Shown here one piece after another: positions 23,811 to 34,654 of a stretch of DNA of 64,000 nucleotides (positions are counted from its first letter, which is position 1; every line of letters begins with the position of its first letter). The DNA lies in NCBI GenBank assembly GCA_024760905.1, contig CM045732.1, positions 58,055,996 to 58,119,995 on the forward strand, given 5' to 3'. The translations under genes and the position numbers were made by a program. Source of the stretch: Plotosus lineatus (taxonomy: Eukaryota > Chordata > Actinopteri > Siluriformes > Plotosidae). Below the pieces are notes generated by a model. It had not been told where the DNA came from, did not search any database, and saw only the letters and a list, made by a program, of their open reading frames with translations.

Positions 23811-24710
23811 GAATATTAGAACTACTAGCTTTAAAGAGATCGCCTCCTTGTTTCCTATCATCTCTTATAAACCTTATTTCAGCCAAATCCATTGAAGTGG
23901 AATCAAATCATCTGACTTGGTGATCTGCTTTAAGTAATTATACTCGTAATTAGGCTGAGCTCATGTGACTGTACTTGGAGTTTTAGGCAGTACTTAGCAA
24001 TGTTTCTCTGCCTCATGGTAGTGCGGTATTCAGGCACCTTATACCTTTCGGCCCATAATAATAATAATATTAATAAACAGAGATTATATATTTTATATAT
24101 ATTTAGTTATTAAACTGTGGAATAACAGTAGTAGTCCTTCAAAATGATGATACTCCCCTGAGAGGCCAACTATTTTGCGACTCGCAAAAGTACTGTTAAA
24201 ACATTTCGTAGTGTCTTCGAAGCACTTTTGAGGTGTTAGATATGCAATGGGGATAACCAGAGGGGAGTGTTTTTTTGTTTGTTTGTTTGTTTTTTACAAA
24301 TAATAAAATAGTACTAATCTTCAACAGCCAGTATTCACGCTGTTTAATGTCTGCATTGTTTGAAATCTCAAAAATGCCATGTGTCACCTCTATGGTAAGG
24401 GCTGTAGTATAGTTTATTTTGTTTTCAATCATTCTGTGCCCAAACAAGTGCAGTTTGTATGTGTGTGTGAGCCTGTTTGAATATTTGAAAATGGCCTGGT
24501 TGCCTTTGAGGACCATAGAGCCAATCCTCTGTTGGGAAGCTGATGTGGGTTTTTTCCCCCCTCACACTGGAGGATGAACTAAAATTATTTATGACTCACT
24601 GTTGTTGTTGGCAGTAGGAAACAGAAATTAATGAAGGACCAGAGCATGCACATTACCACATGGCTATAAATTGCACAGAATGGAATAAAGACCCTCTCGA
24701 TGTGCATTTC
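22763..24710 (+). other. DDHD1: Probable DDHD1 3' UTR
   Basis: Non-coding sequence follows the stop codon with no repeat insertion of recognisable type except (GT)n tracts at about 23097-23127 and 23769-23807. A canonical AATAAA lies at 24684-24689, followed by a T-rich stretch, and is the best polyadenylation candidate. The true 3' end could be earlier; this is inferred from sequence only. Confidence 0.45.
23097..23127. repeat. (GT)n microsatellite
   Basis: Uninterrupted GT run in the probable DDHD1 3' UTR; a second such run lies at about 23769-23807. Confidence 0.9.
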
Positions 24711-25304
24711 TGTTTTTGCGACTGCATGTAATTGCTTTATGGAAGAGAATGCACTTTGTTCGGTTGCTCAATTTGTGAAAAAATCAATTTAAATGTTAAT
24801 GATTGGCAAGAAATGTCTGGGGTTCTTACTCTATTCTCGAGAGTTTGTGACCTTGGGACATGTTGGGGTTTTTTGTTTGTTTTCATGCAAGCTATACCTG
24901 ATAATCTCTGCATGCTTCATTAATACCAATGACTAATTATATAATTGAAATCAATTTGCATATTTTAACCCCTTTTTATGAATTAGTGCTGCTTTATGAT
25001 CTTTGCAGTAATTAAAAGATTGGCTTATACATCAGATTCAGGTGGTTTTCCTAAACATTTGGCATGTGCACCGTAAGTACATGTGTGATACACAACGCAG
25101 GTTCTGGGCTTTACTCGATGCATGTTCAGATTTGAGATGTTTTGTGATGTTTAGAGATATGATCTCTAGTCTTGTCTGTAATGTTGAATCCAAGCTGCAC
25201 ATGCTCGTATGAATTTGCTCATTTATTTTTGACCTTTTACTGAGGCTTCTCGGCACCTTGTCAACTGGAGGCATTCATGATGAAACTTACAGCACTTCCA
25301 GTAT

Positions 25305-25345
<41 letters not shown>

Positions 25346-26261
25346 AATCCTCTTTTGTGTACATTGTTTTGTAAAATTCAGTTTTGGGGCCAGTTTCCAG
25401 TACATGTGATTGATTAATCTGACACATGAAAAATGTCCTAAATGACTGTTATTTAAATGTTTTGAAGACATTGAGCTGAGAAAGACATGTTGTGCAATAA
25501 CCCATATGCCTGTAATGGATTCAAACTGCCATCCGAATAACACTGTATTTATTTCAGTTTATTAAAGCATTAATTTTTTTTCAGACAGTGCTTTTTTTTC
25601 TTTGTTCCTCCTAAATACAGCTGCAGTATTGTCCTTTACTTGAACTTCTTTTTTTTTTTTACACATTATTTCGGTTGGGATTATAAATGGAATATGCTGT
25701 GTGTGTATGAACAGTGTAAGTGGAGGAGTCCTGAAATATGTATGGGACTTGCAGAATTCCACAGTGAAGGGTGCTTTCACAATATTTAGAAGACTGTCTA
25801 AACCAACTGCCTGCTCGAGGATGCTCTTTGCCTGCAGTAATGTTATCATGACAAAAGCCATTACCTTATTTGCACTGTTTTTTGATGGATGGATAAATTG
25901 TACATACAGAAGAATCCTCAAAATTACGTCAGTACTGAATCCATCAGTTCGGAGATGACAGTACTGTAAAAACTCCATTAAGCCAAATACAGTAGGTTTG
26001 TTCCTTTTTAGATCTTTTTTGTTCCTTCATCTGGAGTAACTTTATTTTCCTAGTTAGAGAGATCGTGGTGGAACATGCTGTCAATATGATGCAAGTCTAT
26101 CACCGAGGGGACATGCATTGATTCGCACGCCATTTAAACTATTTAAGACAGCCACCTGCAGATATTTGTTTTAAACCAGGCAATAGGAGCTGACTAAATT
26201 CTGTGACTAGTACCGAGTTCTGGATCAAGCCCTATTAAAGTTAAAAAAACAAAACAAAAAG
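24711..26261. other. Intergenic, no gene seen
   Basis: AT-rich sequence between the DDHD1 3' end and a Tc1-like transposon. It contains a long T run at about 25307-25340. Open frames here are short and resemble no known protein. Confidence 0.5.
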
Positions 26262-27832
26262 AACTACGATTCCAAAAAAGTTGGGACACTATACAAATTG
26301 TGAATAAAAACTGAATGCAATGATGTGGAAGTGCCAAATTTCCATATTTTATTCTGAATAGCGTATAGATGAAAGGGTTAAAAGTTTAAACTGAGAAAAT
26401 GTATCATTATAAGGGAAAAATATGTTGATTTTAAATTTCATGGTGCCAACAAATCTCAAAAAAGATGGGACAAGGCCATTTTCACCACTGTGAGGCATCT
26501 CCTCTTCTTACAACAGTGCAAACGTCTGGGGACTAAGGAGTCAAGTTTAGAAATAGGAATGCTGTCCCATTCTTGTTTAATACAGGCCTCTAACTGTTCA
26601 ACTGTCTTGGGTCTTCTTTGTTGCATTTTCCTCTTTACGATGTGCCAAATGTTCTCTGTAGGTGAAAGATCCGGACTGCAGGCTGGCCATTTCAATACCT
26701 GGATCCTTTTCCTACTCAGCCATGGTGTTGTAATTAATGCTGCATGTGGTCTGGCATTATCATGTTGAAAAATGAAAGGTCTTCTCTGAAAGAGATGACG
26801 TCTGGATGGAAGTACATGTTGTTCTAGAACCTGAATAAACCTTTCTGCATTGATGGTGCCTTTCCAGATGTGCAAGCTGCCCATGCCACACACACTCATG
26901 CAACCCCATACCATCACAGATGCAGGCTTTTGAACTGAACGCTGATAAGAACTTGGGTTTTCCTTGTCCTCTTTAGTCCGGATGACATGGCGTCCCAGTT
27001 TTTCCCATAAAGAACTTCGAATCACGATTGGGTTGACCACAGAACAGTTTTCCACTTTTCCACACTCCATTTTAAGTGACCCCTGGCCCAGAGAAAACAC
27101 CTGCACTTCTGGGTCCTGTTGAGAAATGGCTTCTTCTTTGCACTGTAGAGTTTCACCTGCCAATGGCGGATGGCACGGTGGATTGTGTTCACCGACAATG
27201 GTTTCTGGAAGTATTGCTGAATCCATTCTGTGATTTTCCCATACAGCAGCATTCCTGTTTGTGGTGCAGTGCCGATTAAGGGCTTGAAGAGCGCGAGCAT
27301 CCAGTGTGGTTTTTCGGCCTTGACCCTTATGCACAGAGATTGTTCCAGATTCTCTGGAATCTTTGGATGGTGTTATGCACTGTAGATGATGATAACTTCA
27401 AACTCTTTGAATTTTTCACTGGGAAACACCTTTCTGATATTGCTCCACTATCTTTCTGCGCAACATTGGGGGGAATTGGTGATCCTCTCCCCATCTTCGC
27501 TTCTGAGAGACATTGCCACTCTGAGAAGCTCTTTTTTTATACTCGGTCATGTTGCCAATGGACCTCATTTGTGGAAATTGGTCTTCCAGCTGTTCATCAT
27601 AAGTGCAGTTGACTTTTCCAACCTCTTATTGTTACCCAACTTTTTTGAGATTTATTGACACCATGACATTTAAAATCAACATATTTTCCCCTTAAAATGA
27701 TATTTTCTCAGTTTAAACCTTTGACCTGTTATCTATGTTCTATTCAGAATATTGAAATTTGGCACTTTCATATCATTGCATACAGTTTTTATTCACAACT
27801 TGAATAGTATGCCAACTGTTTTGGAATCCTGT
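26262..27832 (-). mobile_element. Tc1/mariner-superfamily transposon, inactive
   Basis: About 1.57 kb with long inverted ends of roughly 200 bp: gattccaaaaaagttgggac at the left, and the complement of the same motif at the right (ccaactgttttggaatc). The left terminal repeat also carries an internal repeat of the end motif near 26455-26472. The transposase (next entry) is on the minus strand and broken. Confidence 0.9.
26456..27440 (-). pseudogene. Tc1-like transposase pseudogene
   Basis: The helix-turn-helix start is around 27440-27300, then a middle part in one frame (27300-27022: LSVNTIHRAIRHWQVKLYSA, AKKKPFLN, EKWKTVLWSTQS), then the catalytic core in another frame (ASVMVWGCMSVCGMGSLHIW, FQHDNARPHAA, WPACSPDLSPTENIWHIVKR). 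At least two frameshifts separate these. In the middle part the usual Asp of the WSDxS motif is Thr, so the first catalytic acid is also lost. The second Asp (HDNARPH) and the final acidic residue (PTEN) remain. Confidence 0.9.
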
Positions 27833-27884
27833 TTGTATTTTACATTATTATTTTTTTTTTGCCCTGCAGTGTTCTAGCAAGCTG

Positions 27885-27990
27885 ATAAGGGTGTGTAACC
27901 CCTCACTCCCATCACGCACTGTTGGATGAAATAGGCCTCAGCCTTCCTGCGACTGTAGTAGGATTAAGCTGTTCAGCAAGTGAGTGAGTG
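27885..27990 (+). repeat. L2-like retroposon 3' tail
   Basis: Contains a cctgcgactgtagtaggatt-type stretch and ends in (GTGA)n. Similar tails occur at 31905-32010 and 32330-32430. Confidence 0.5.
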
Positions 27991-28649
27991 AATTTATGCT
28001 TGGATTTTAGCTAATTCATATTTTAGTGTCATTTCTCATAATATCTAACACACAAGAAGGAATTAGTCACATGACCCACAGGACTGTATGAAATGGGCTA
28101 ATATCACCTACCTCCTCTTATGCAAGACTATACAGCTATGTTAATAAAGGGAAATAAAAGTTTGAAAAGTTGACAATAATAACAAATACGGTGGTTATTT
28201 GTTTGCTTGTTTGTTTATTTGTTTTGCCTAGCGATTCTAATTGTAAGCTGTTGAATTTCAAAAACGCCTGTGGAAGCAAATAAAGAAATTCTCAACTGTG
28301 GGATTTGTCCATCAGGTTGTCTGTAAGGTAAGGAAAGCTGTTATAAGTGCACGATACAGTATTTTGGCAATACAGTATGTGTAACTTTCACACGGTCCGC
28401 AATTTATCTTATGGCACAAAGTTATTGAAATCAAATGTATGTGAAGTCCCTTCCCGGAATCACATCAGTGTTGCACACAGTGAAAGACATTTATTTTCTG
28501 AAGCCTGAAAAATTAATGTAATTCGTGGGTTTAGTGGTGATGTGATTGAATGGACTAAATCAATGCTTTGTCCACCAGAGGGCAAGACGGTCCTTTTTTT
28601 TTTTTTTTTTTTTTTTTTAACCGATTTCTTTAGTTCTCAGACAGTTTAA

Positions 28650-28989
28650 CCCTTTAACACCAAACAGGACCATACGGTTCTCTTTCAAAAAATGCTAACT
28701 ACTAGACACATTCTAGACTTGTTGTGGCGTCACCTGATGTAACACAGCTTGATCCCACGTGTCTCAGTCGGCTGTGAGATGACCTTGGGTGTGTAGGATT
28801 GTGTTGTTCATGAATTTGTGAGTGTTAGTTATTATTATTATGTTATTATGTCATGTTGCTATGATTATTAGTGTTATTATAATTTTGTTGAACGAAATGT
28901 GTTGGGGTGTTTCCTTAGGCCGTTTTGAGTAGGAAAAACTAGTGATACTTTTTTTTTTAACTGCAAAAAATAATTCGGGCCTTAAAGGG
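28650..28989. mobile_element. piggyBac-like miniature element
   Basis: Starts ccctttaacacc directly after TTAA (28646-28649) and ends gccttaaaggg before TTGA (28990-28993). Short inverted ends and a TTAA-type target fit piggyBac. 340 bp, no transposase; an (ATT)n run lies near 28829-28850. Confidence 0.65.
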
Positions 28990-29740
28990 TTGAATATAAT
29001 ATCATCCCTAACTCCTTACAATATTGTCATCTCTGTTGGTTCTGTCAGTTTTAAAAGGGTTTAAGATTTCTTAACACTAGATTGACACTGTTATGACAGG
29101 TCGTTTTCAAACCTTAAGACTCTAACCTTGACATGAAAATGGATGGATTATTCTTCTATTTCAAATAATTTAATTTAAAGCCAAGAAAGTATTGTATGAG
29201 CCAATCACTTTCAGATTGATAACAAGGTGTATGACTTCAGTGGTCCTGTATGTGGTGGTCTCACATTACCAATGTGATTACAGAGAATTCAGGACTCCTC
29301 CTCTAAGCCTCTCCTCATCCACCCATCCCACGTTCCTCCACACCATCTCACTCACTGTTTGCACCATAATTAAAATACAGCCTATAAAAGGCAATGGCTG
29401 TGTTGCTAGACGCTATATTGTGAAGGGGTCAGAGCAGCAGGGAGAAAAGGGATATAAATCACTTTGATGCTGTTCAAGGCTGCAGCTCACATTCTTGTAC
29501 CAAAGTGGGCCTGCAGTGGAGCCAGCACTCCTTAACTCACCTTGTACCATAATGTGAGAGATGATATGACAGGGCAAATACTTCTAAGAGAAATTACCTA
29601 CTTTGTTTCACTAAATTCTTAATTCAGAACTTGTATTGGATTTCACATTGCATTTATATTTAGGTATCTGTACTGACATATCGTACTGACACTGACAATG
29701 TGTCATCACGACAAATGGTTCTTAAGAACACAGAAATATT

Positions 29741-30022
29741 TATTCATTCATTTTCTGAACCGTTTGATCTTAATTATTATCACGGGGAGGCTGGCACCCA
29801 TTTCAACCGACTTGGGTGAGGACAGAATAAACCCTGGACAGCTTGCCAGGCCATCACAGGACAGAAAAATGCTGATGGCTATGCAGCTACTCAGAATGAA
29901 AGTCAGCAATGGTTCTTTTACACCTATCACAACACAGACAGTGAGAGACATGGCCGGCCAATGATAGCCCAGCTAGCTGCACTGGGGGGACAGCAGTGAC
30001 AACCATTGATAGTGGGGCTCGA
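29741..30022 (-). mobile_element. SINE with shared head and L2-like tail, head truncated
   Basis: At the left an L2-like tail (cattttctgaaccgtttg, cacggggaggctgg); at the right the same body as the RTE-tailed SINE (gtcagcaatggttctttta, gcagtgacaacc). The outer part of the head is missing. Approximate target duplications, acacagaaatat and aacatagaaatat, flank it. Confidence 0.75.
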
Positions 30023-30049
30023 ACAAACATAGAAATATAACTTATTTAA

Positions 30050-30123
30050 CCCATCTCAGGACCAAAAGCCAAAATTTGAAACCCTCTCAGGACCAAAAAT
30101 TTGCAATGCCTGCCTGGAGAGGG
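30050..30123. mobile_element. 74-bp TTAA-flanked micro-element
   Basis: Flanked by TTAA on both sides (30046-30049, 30124-30127) with ccc at the left end and ggg at the right end. Inside, ctcaggaccaaaa occurs twice. It may be a very short piggyBac derivative. Confidence 0.4.
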
Positions 30124-30244
30124 TTAAATACATATACATGTTCCTCACAGTAAGAAGTTCACATGTTCGAGTCCTAGGCTTTGGCATTTCTGAGTGGAAA
30201 TTTAATGTGCTGGCAAAGGGCACAGTTGGCTTAGTGGGTTAAGG

Positions 30245-31265
30245 CAGTGCTTCTCAATTATTTTCTGTGGTGCCCCCTCGGAAAATAAAAAAAAAACACA
30301 CACAACCACCCCACCGCCCCGCCAGTGACTATAAATATTTTAAGTATTTTTTGTCTGTCTGTCTTCCTTTAGGCTTTTTTTCCGTTTACTCGGGAGTCGC
30401 CACAGCGAATCATCTGATTCACACGTTTGATTTGGCAGAGGTTTTTACGTCGGATGCCCTTCCTGTCACAACCCTTTTTAGCAAGGGACAGAAACACGCT
30501 GACGACTTTGCAGCTACTCTTTATCTTTACGAATGTCAATGGTTCTTTTAAATGCCTCACACCATAGACCGTGAGAGACATGGCTCGCCTTTGATAACCC
30601 AGTTAGCCACACTGGGGGGGGGGACAATCTTGTGGAGAGTGGGACTCGAACCCCCAACCTTTTGGATCAGCGATCCAGCGCCCTATACCACTAGACCACC
30701 ACTGCCGCTTATTTTAAGTATTTTTTGTCTATAAAATTATTAGTACACCTCTGCATAAGATTGTATCTTTATCATTAAAAACAAAAAAGAAAGAAATATA
30801 GTTGAACTTGCAATCAAGAAAAATTTCATTAGCATTTCAAAATCTGTAATAGAAAAGATTTAAAGTGCACCAATTTTCCTGAAATTAAAAAATACATCCT
30901 TATTTAAACTCGATCAACTTATTTTTGTCTTAATATCTCTGTCTCTCTCCACCTTTCTCTTCGTTCCTGTTAGAAATTTTTCCCTGTTGCTTTGCTGCAC
31001 TTCATATTGTTGGCTTGTGCGAAAACCGCTACACTATAGTATGACAATGAGAGTGCCACTGCCAACTACTGGAGTGGGGGTGCAATTACACTTAATTCTC
31101 ATACTCAAATTCAGAAAAGCATGTTTTTGAGGGTCATTAACACCCCCCCCCCCCGCATCACATGCGCCCCACTACTGGAGTGGGGGTGCAATTACACTTA
31201 ATTCTCGGGTCATTAACACCCCCCACCCCCCGCATCACATGCGCCCCACTATTTGAGAAGCACTG
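30245..31265. mobile_element. hAT miniature element, copy 1, with a SINE inside
   Basis: Ends cagtgcttctcaa and ttgagaagcactg are perfect inverted repeats. Target duplication ggttaagg / ggttaaag (30237-30244, 31266-31273). The interior includes a doubled segment near 31070-31160 and 31170-31245 (actggagtgggggtgcaatt occurs twice). A RTE-tailed SINE sits at 30357-30710. Confidence 0.9.
30357..30710 (-). mobile_element. RTE-tailed SINE inside hAT element
   Basis: Perfect 20-base target duplication attttaagtattttttgtct (30337-30356, 30711-30730). Full length: tail at the left, head at the right with box B complement ggactcgaaccccc and box A complement ccactagaccacc. Confidence 0.95.
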
Positions 31266-31392
31266 GGTTAAAGCAATGGGTTAGTGATCCGAAGGTCAGT
31301 GCTTCAATCCTTATTATTACCACTGTTTGCCATTGAGCAAGTTCCTTAACCCTCAAAAAAATATATAAAAGATAATTCCAAGTCACTCTGGA

Positions 31393-31748
31393 ACACCACT
31401 AGACCAGTGGTGGTCTAGTGGTATAGGGCGCTGGATCGCTGATCCAAAGGTTGGGGGTTCGAGTCCCACTCTCGACAAGGTTGTCACTGTCCCCCCCAGT
31501 GCAGCTAACTGGGTTATCAAAGGCGGGCCATGTCTGTCACTGTCTATGGTGAGAGGTTCATGTAAAAGAACCATTGCTGACTTTCGTAAAGAGTTGGCTG
31601 CAAAGTCAGCGTGTTTCTGTCCCTTGCTAAAAAGGGTTGTGTCAGGCAGGGCATCCGACGTAAAAACCTCTGCCAAATCAAATGTGCGAATCAGATGATT
31701 CGCTGTGGCGACTCCCGAGTAAAAGGGAAAAAGCCGAGAGGAAGACAG
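31393..31748 (+). mobile_element. RTE-tailed SINE, full length
   Basis: Box A ggtggtctagtggtat and box B gggttcgagtcccac, then body, LINE-like 3' tail gattcgctgtggcgactccc and gccgagaggaagacag. Target duplication actctgga (31385-31392, 31749-31756) inside a host SINE. Confidence 0.9.
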
Positions 31749-31904
31749 ACTCTGGATAAGAGTGTCTGCCAAATGCTATAAATGTACATGTAATCCCTAT
31801 GTTTACATTTTTGGGAAAAGCCGAAAGGAAGACAGACAGACAGACAAAGACATGCTGGTTAGGCTAATTGTTTGGGTATTGTCCCTATATGTGTGAATGG
31901 TTGG

Positions 31905-32430
31905 GTGTTTGTTGACTCTGCAATGGTCAGGCAAGCAGCGAAAGGTGTACTCTGCCTTCCCCCAGAATTGACCGAGATAGACTCTAGCTTCCCCTTGACC
32001 ATTATAGGATTAAGTGTTTCGACTGTTTAATTTTCTGCTATACTGTGGATTAATGTTCGATATTTTGATAGTGTGAAGCTTTCTGTACAGAGATATTCAT
32101 GCGGAATTCTTTGTGGTAATTTTTTTGGCTACAGGAGAGTAAATCTTCAAGAGAGAAGATTGTGTGCTGCCCTGCTCCCCCTTCCCCCATTCAAACTCCA
32201 CCAAAAAGGTCTTCAGGAAAAGATTGACTTCAATACGTTTTTGCATCAAGTCCATTAAAACTGGCAGTTTGTTTATTAGGATTCATTTTATACTGATTTC
32301 AATTTCTCAGTAAATAATCTTTGTTGAGAGCTGTCCAGGTTCCCTGCCCTTGCCTAGAGTCGGCTGAGATGGACACTAACCTCCCCGCGACCCTATTTAG
32401 GATTAAGCGACTTATAAAATGAATGAATAC
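31905..32430 (+). repeat. L2-like retroposon tails, two fragments
   Basis: 31905-32010 and 32330-32430 each resemble the tail seen elsewhere with tccccgcgaccctatttagg and attaagcg. The stretch between them has no recognisable feature. Confidence 0.45.
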
Positions 32431-32954
32431 TCGTTGTTTTAATTTGTTTAATTCTAATACCTATATAACTTTAAAGTAAATCATGACAATGTCCATTCAA
32501 ATAAATAGTTATCAATTATCTTTTAAATATTTAAACGCTAAATGAAATCTTACTGTAAGCTCAGAGAAAGTGATAATGTTGGACTTCTGGAGCAAAACAC
32601 AGGCACGAGTTCTACATATCTGGCACATGTTGAGAAAAATTAACAGAAAATGGAAACCCATATAAGGCTTTTGTTCCTGAACAAACATTTTCCTAAAAAA
32701 AAAAAAAAAGTAAAAATCATATCTTTCTGATCTCTATTTCTGTTTAATGGTGTAAATTAGTTGATTTTTGTGAATGCTATGTACGGTACATAAAAAAGAT
32801 GGAAAAAACAAAACAAATACTTTCTCAGAATATTATTGTGAATATTAATATGACTTTTATTTTTATGTTTAGTTTTTTTTTTTTTACATCATGATTTTAA
32901 ATGTTCTTGACAGAAGAAAGCTATTTGCTTTAACTACCGCATCATGGTATTTCT

Positions 32955-33214
32955 CTGGGGCATCTGGATGGTGTGAGCGAGCGGCATGTCCATCTCACAG
33001 CAAGAAGATCCTGGGTTTGAGTCCTGGGAGGTCCTGTATGGGCTTTGCTGTTCTTCCTCTGCTTGCTCTATGTACTCCGGCTTCCTCCCACAGTTCAAGA
33101 GACATGCACATTGGAGGAATTAGCCGATCTGAATTGTCCCTAAATGTGGGTATGAATGGTTGTATATTAGGCCTGTGATGGTCAGGTACTCCACCTTTGA
33201 CCAGAGTTGACTGA
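32955..33214 (+). mobile_element. Fish tRNA-type SINE
   Basis: Reads gagcgagcggcatgtccatc, tcacagcaagaagatcctgg, gtttgagtcctggg (box-B-like), ggcttcctcccacagttcaa and gagacatgc, the common fish composite retroposon. Its 3' part continues beyond the MITE at 33217-33602 (gatgagataggcgcagctcc) and is then cut by the element starting near 33619. Confidence 0.7.
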
Positions 33215-33216
33215 TA

Positions 33217-33602
33217 CCCCCATTTCACTGGATTACGACATGCAAGGATCGTAGCAGAAAGGCACGGAACGCAGTCTACAGAAGAACTTTGGAATTTTTA
33301 CACGGAAAATGGGTGAAAATCCTACGAAAAAGTGGAAATTCTTACACTCTCGGAACGTTCACGGCATGTGCGGAACAGGTACGTCAAAGTACGCCAAAGT
33401 GACCCCACGGAACACTCACAGAATTTTTTTCTAAAGCATGTTCAAAAGCACGAAATATTTTGGCCTGCCGGAAGCATACGGAAGTGGAGGAAGACTTGAG
33501 GAATAACTACAGAATCACACAGAAAATGAGGGAATAATTGCGGAATGTTTGCGGATGACATTTTTTCTTCCGTTTGTCTTCCGTGCTCCAGTGAAATGGG
33601 GG
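33217..33602. mobile_element. MITE with perfect 16-bp inverted ends
   Basis: Ends cccccatttcactgga and tccagtgaaatggggg are exact inverted repeats, flanked by TA (33215-33216, 33603-33604). 386 bp. The interior is rich in degenerate cggaa-type units and has no coding frame. The TA target suggests mobilisation by a Tc1/mariner-type transposase. Confidence 0.85.
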
Positions 33603-33618
33603 TATGATGAGATAGGCG

Positions 33619-34227
33619 CAGCTCCCCGACTTACGTTCATTCGTGCCCCTCCTTCTTCCCAGTTCAGCTTGTGTTACCCTTGTGTTAAGACGTCGTCTCT
33701 GTGATCTTTGTGTTTACACTGTTTTGCGGACTTTTGTAACCCTAAACAAATATGGTTGGTCAGACGCATAAGCCTACTAATGATCGTGGTAATCAGAAAA
33801 AGCGGCAAGCCATCTCGTTAGAAACGAAGACGGCTATTATCAAGAAAATTGATGCTGGTGAAAAACAGGTGAATGTTGCACGTTTCTTCCAAATGGCTCC
33901 GTCGACCATCGGGACCATTTACAAGCAGAAAGATTGCATCACAGAGCAGGTTAAAGGTTATATTTGATACTGTATTTGATATTTGATGAGTGAATTTGAT
34001 TAAAATTTATCTATTTGAAATTAATGTTGACATTATTTGACATATTTGATATTATTTTACAATGTTATGGTTATAATAATTGATTTAGGGGTGTTTTATG
34101 AGATACGGTAATGGTATTTATGGATGTATAGTACAGTATGAACGTCATACGTCACTGGAACATACAGTAACAACTTTTACGTTTGGCCGTCCGGAACTGA
34201 ACTAAAATGTAAGTTGGGGAGCGTCTG
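33619..34227 (+). mobile_element. Tigger-like element, family F1
   Basis: Starts at gctccccgacttacg within host SINE sequence and ends agttggggagcgtctg. It holds the only intact helix-turn-helix frame of this family here (next entry). The catalytic region is absent. Confidence 0.8.
33752..33967 (+). pseudogene. Tigger-type transposase N-terminus (CENP-B-like HTH)
   Basis: A 71-residue frame with RQAISLETKTAIIKKIDAGE, VNVARFFQMAPSTIGTIYKQ and a short tail, the pattern of the first CENP-B/pogo DNA-binding helix-turn-helix. A full Tigger transposase would have several hundred residues including a DDE domain, so this is a truncated remnant. Confidence 0.85.
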
Positions 34228-34654
34228 TCATCATATTTATAAAGTCTTTAGGTGACTCTCTATTATCTGACAGAGAGCTAGGAGTTGCAATTGAATTCCT
34301 AACAAGTCCAAACTTTAATACAGTAGATGTAACAGCAAGAATGAATCCTGCCAATTAGACAGCTATTAGCATCCATCTCGTTTGTATCGGTAAAATTACT
34401 GCAATCACTAACATTTGCAAGACTTGGAATAAAGTTTTTACAAAATTGCTGTGAGCAAATCCATTCCTTGGTGAGTGTGGAACTTTATTTTATCATCTCA
34501 GTGACTAAAATGACTTACAAGGGTGATTTAAAACATTAGGGAATCCTTCTATACATTTACCTTCCAGTTTTGTGCCTGTCTACTTTAACCTAAAGAACAC
34601 AATGCTGTAGGTCTTTTTTTGAAGTAGTGTAATTATTACAATGAGGAACATCAT

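Larger units (their letters stand above)
30213..31795 (+). mobile_element. Host tRNA-SINE split by nested insertions
   Basis: The pieces 30213-30244, 31266-31384 and 31749-31795 read as one fish tRNA-type SINE when the insertions are removed: cagttggcttagtgggttaa, then gcaatgggttagtgatccga, then gataattccaagtcactctg, then gagtgtctgccaaatgctat. The head was split by a hAT element and the 3' part by a SINE. Confidence 0.8.

Noticed and set aside
25562..25978. A 138-residue minus strand frame
   Set aside because: No recognisable domain; ends in Lys-rich sequence from T runs; no splice context or similarity I can name.
27304..27612. A 102-residue + strand frame in the Tc1 element
   Set aside because: Antisense to the helix-turn-helix part of the transposase pseudogene and to its 5' terminal repeat.
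31070..31245. Direct repeat within the hAT element, considered as a CRISPR-like or tandem array
   Set aside because: Only two units, eukaryotic context, and both lie inside one transposon; a simple internal duplication.
31397..31460. tRNA-Glu-like sequence with box A and box B
   Set aside because: It recurs with identical downstream body in several dispersed copies with target duplications; a SINE head, not a tRNA gene.
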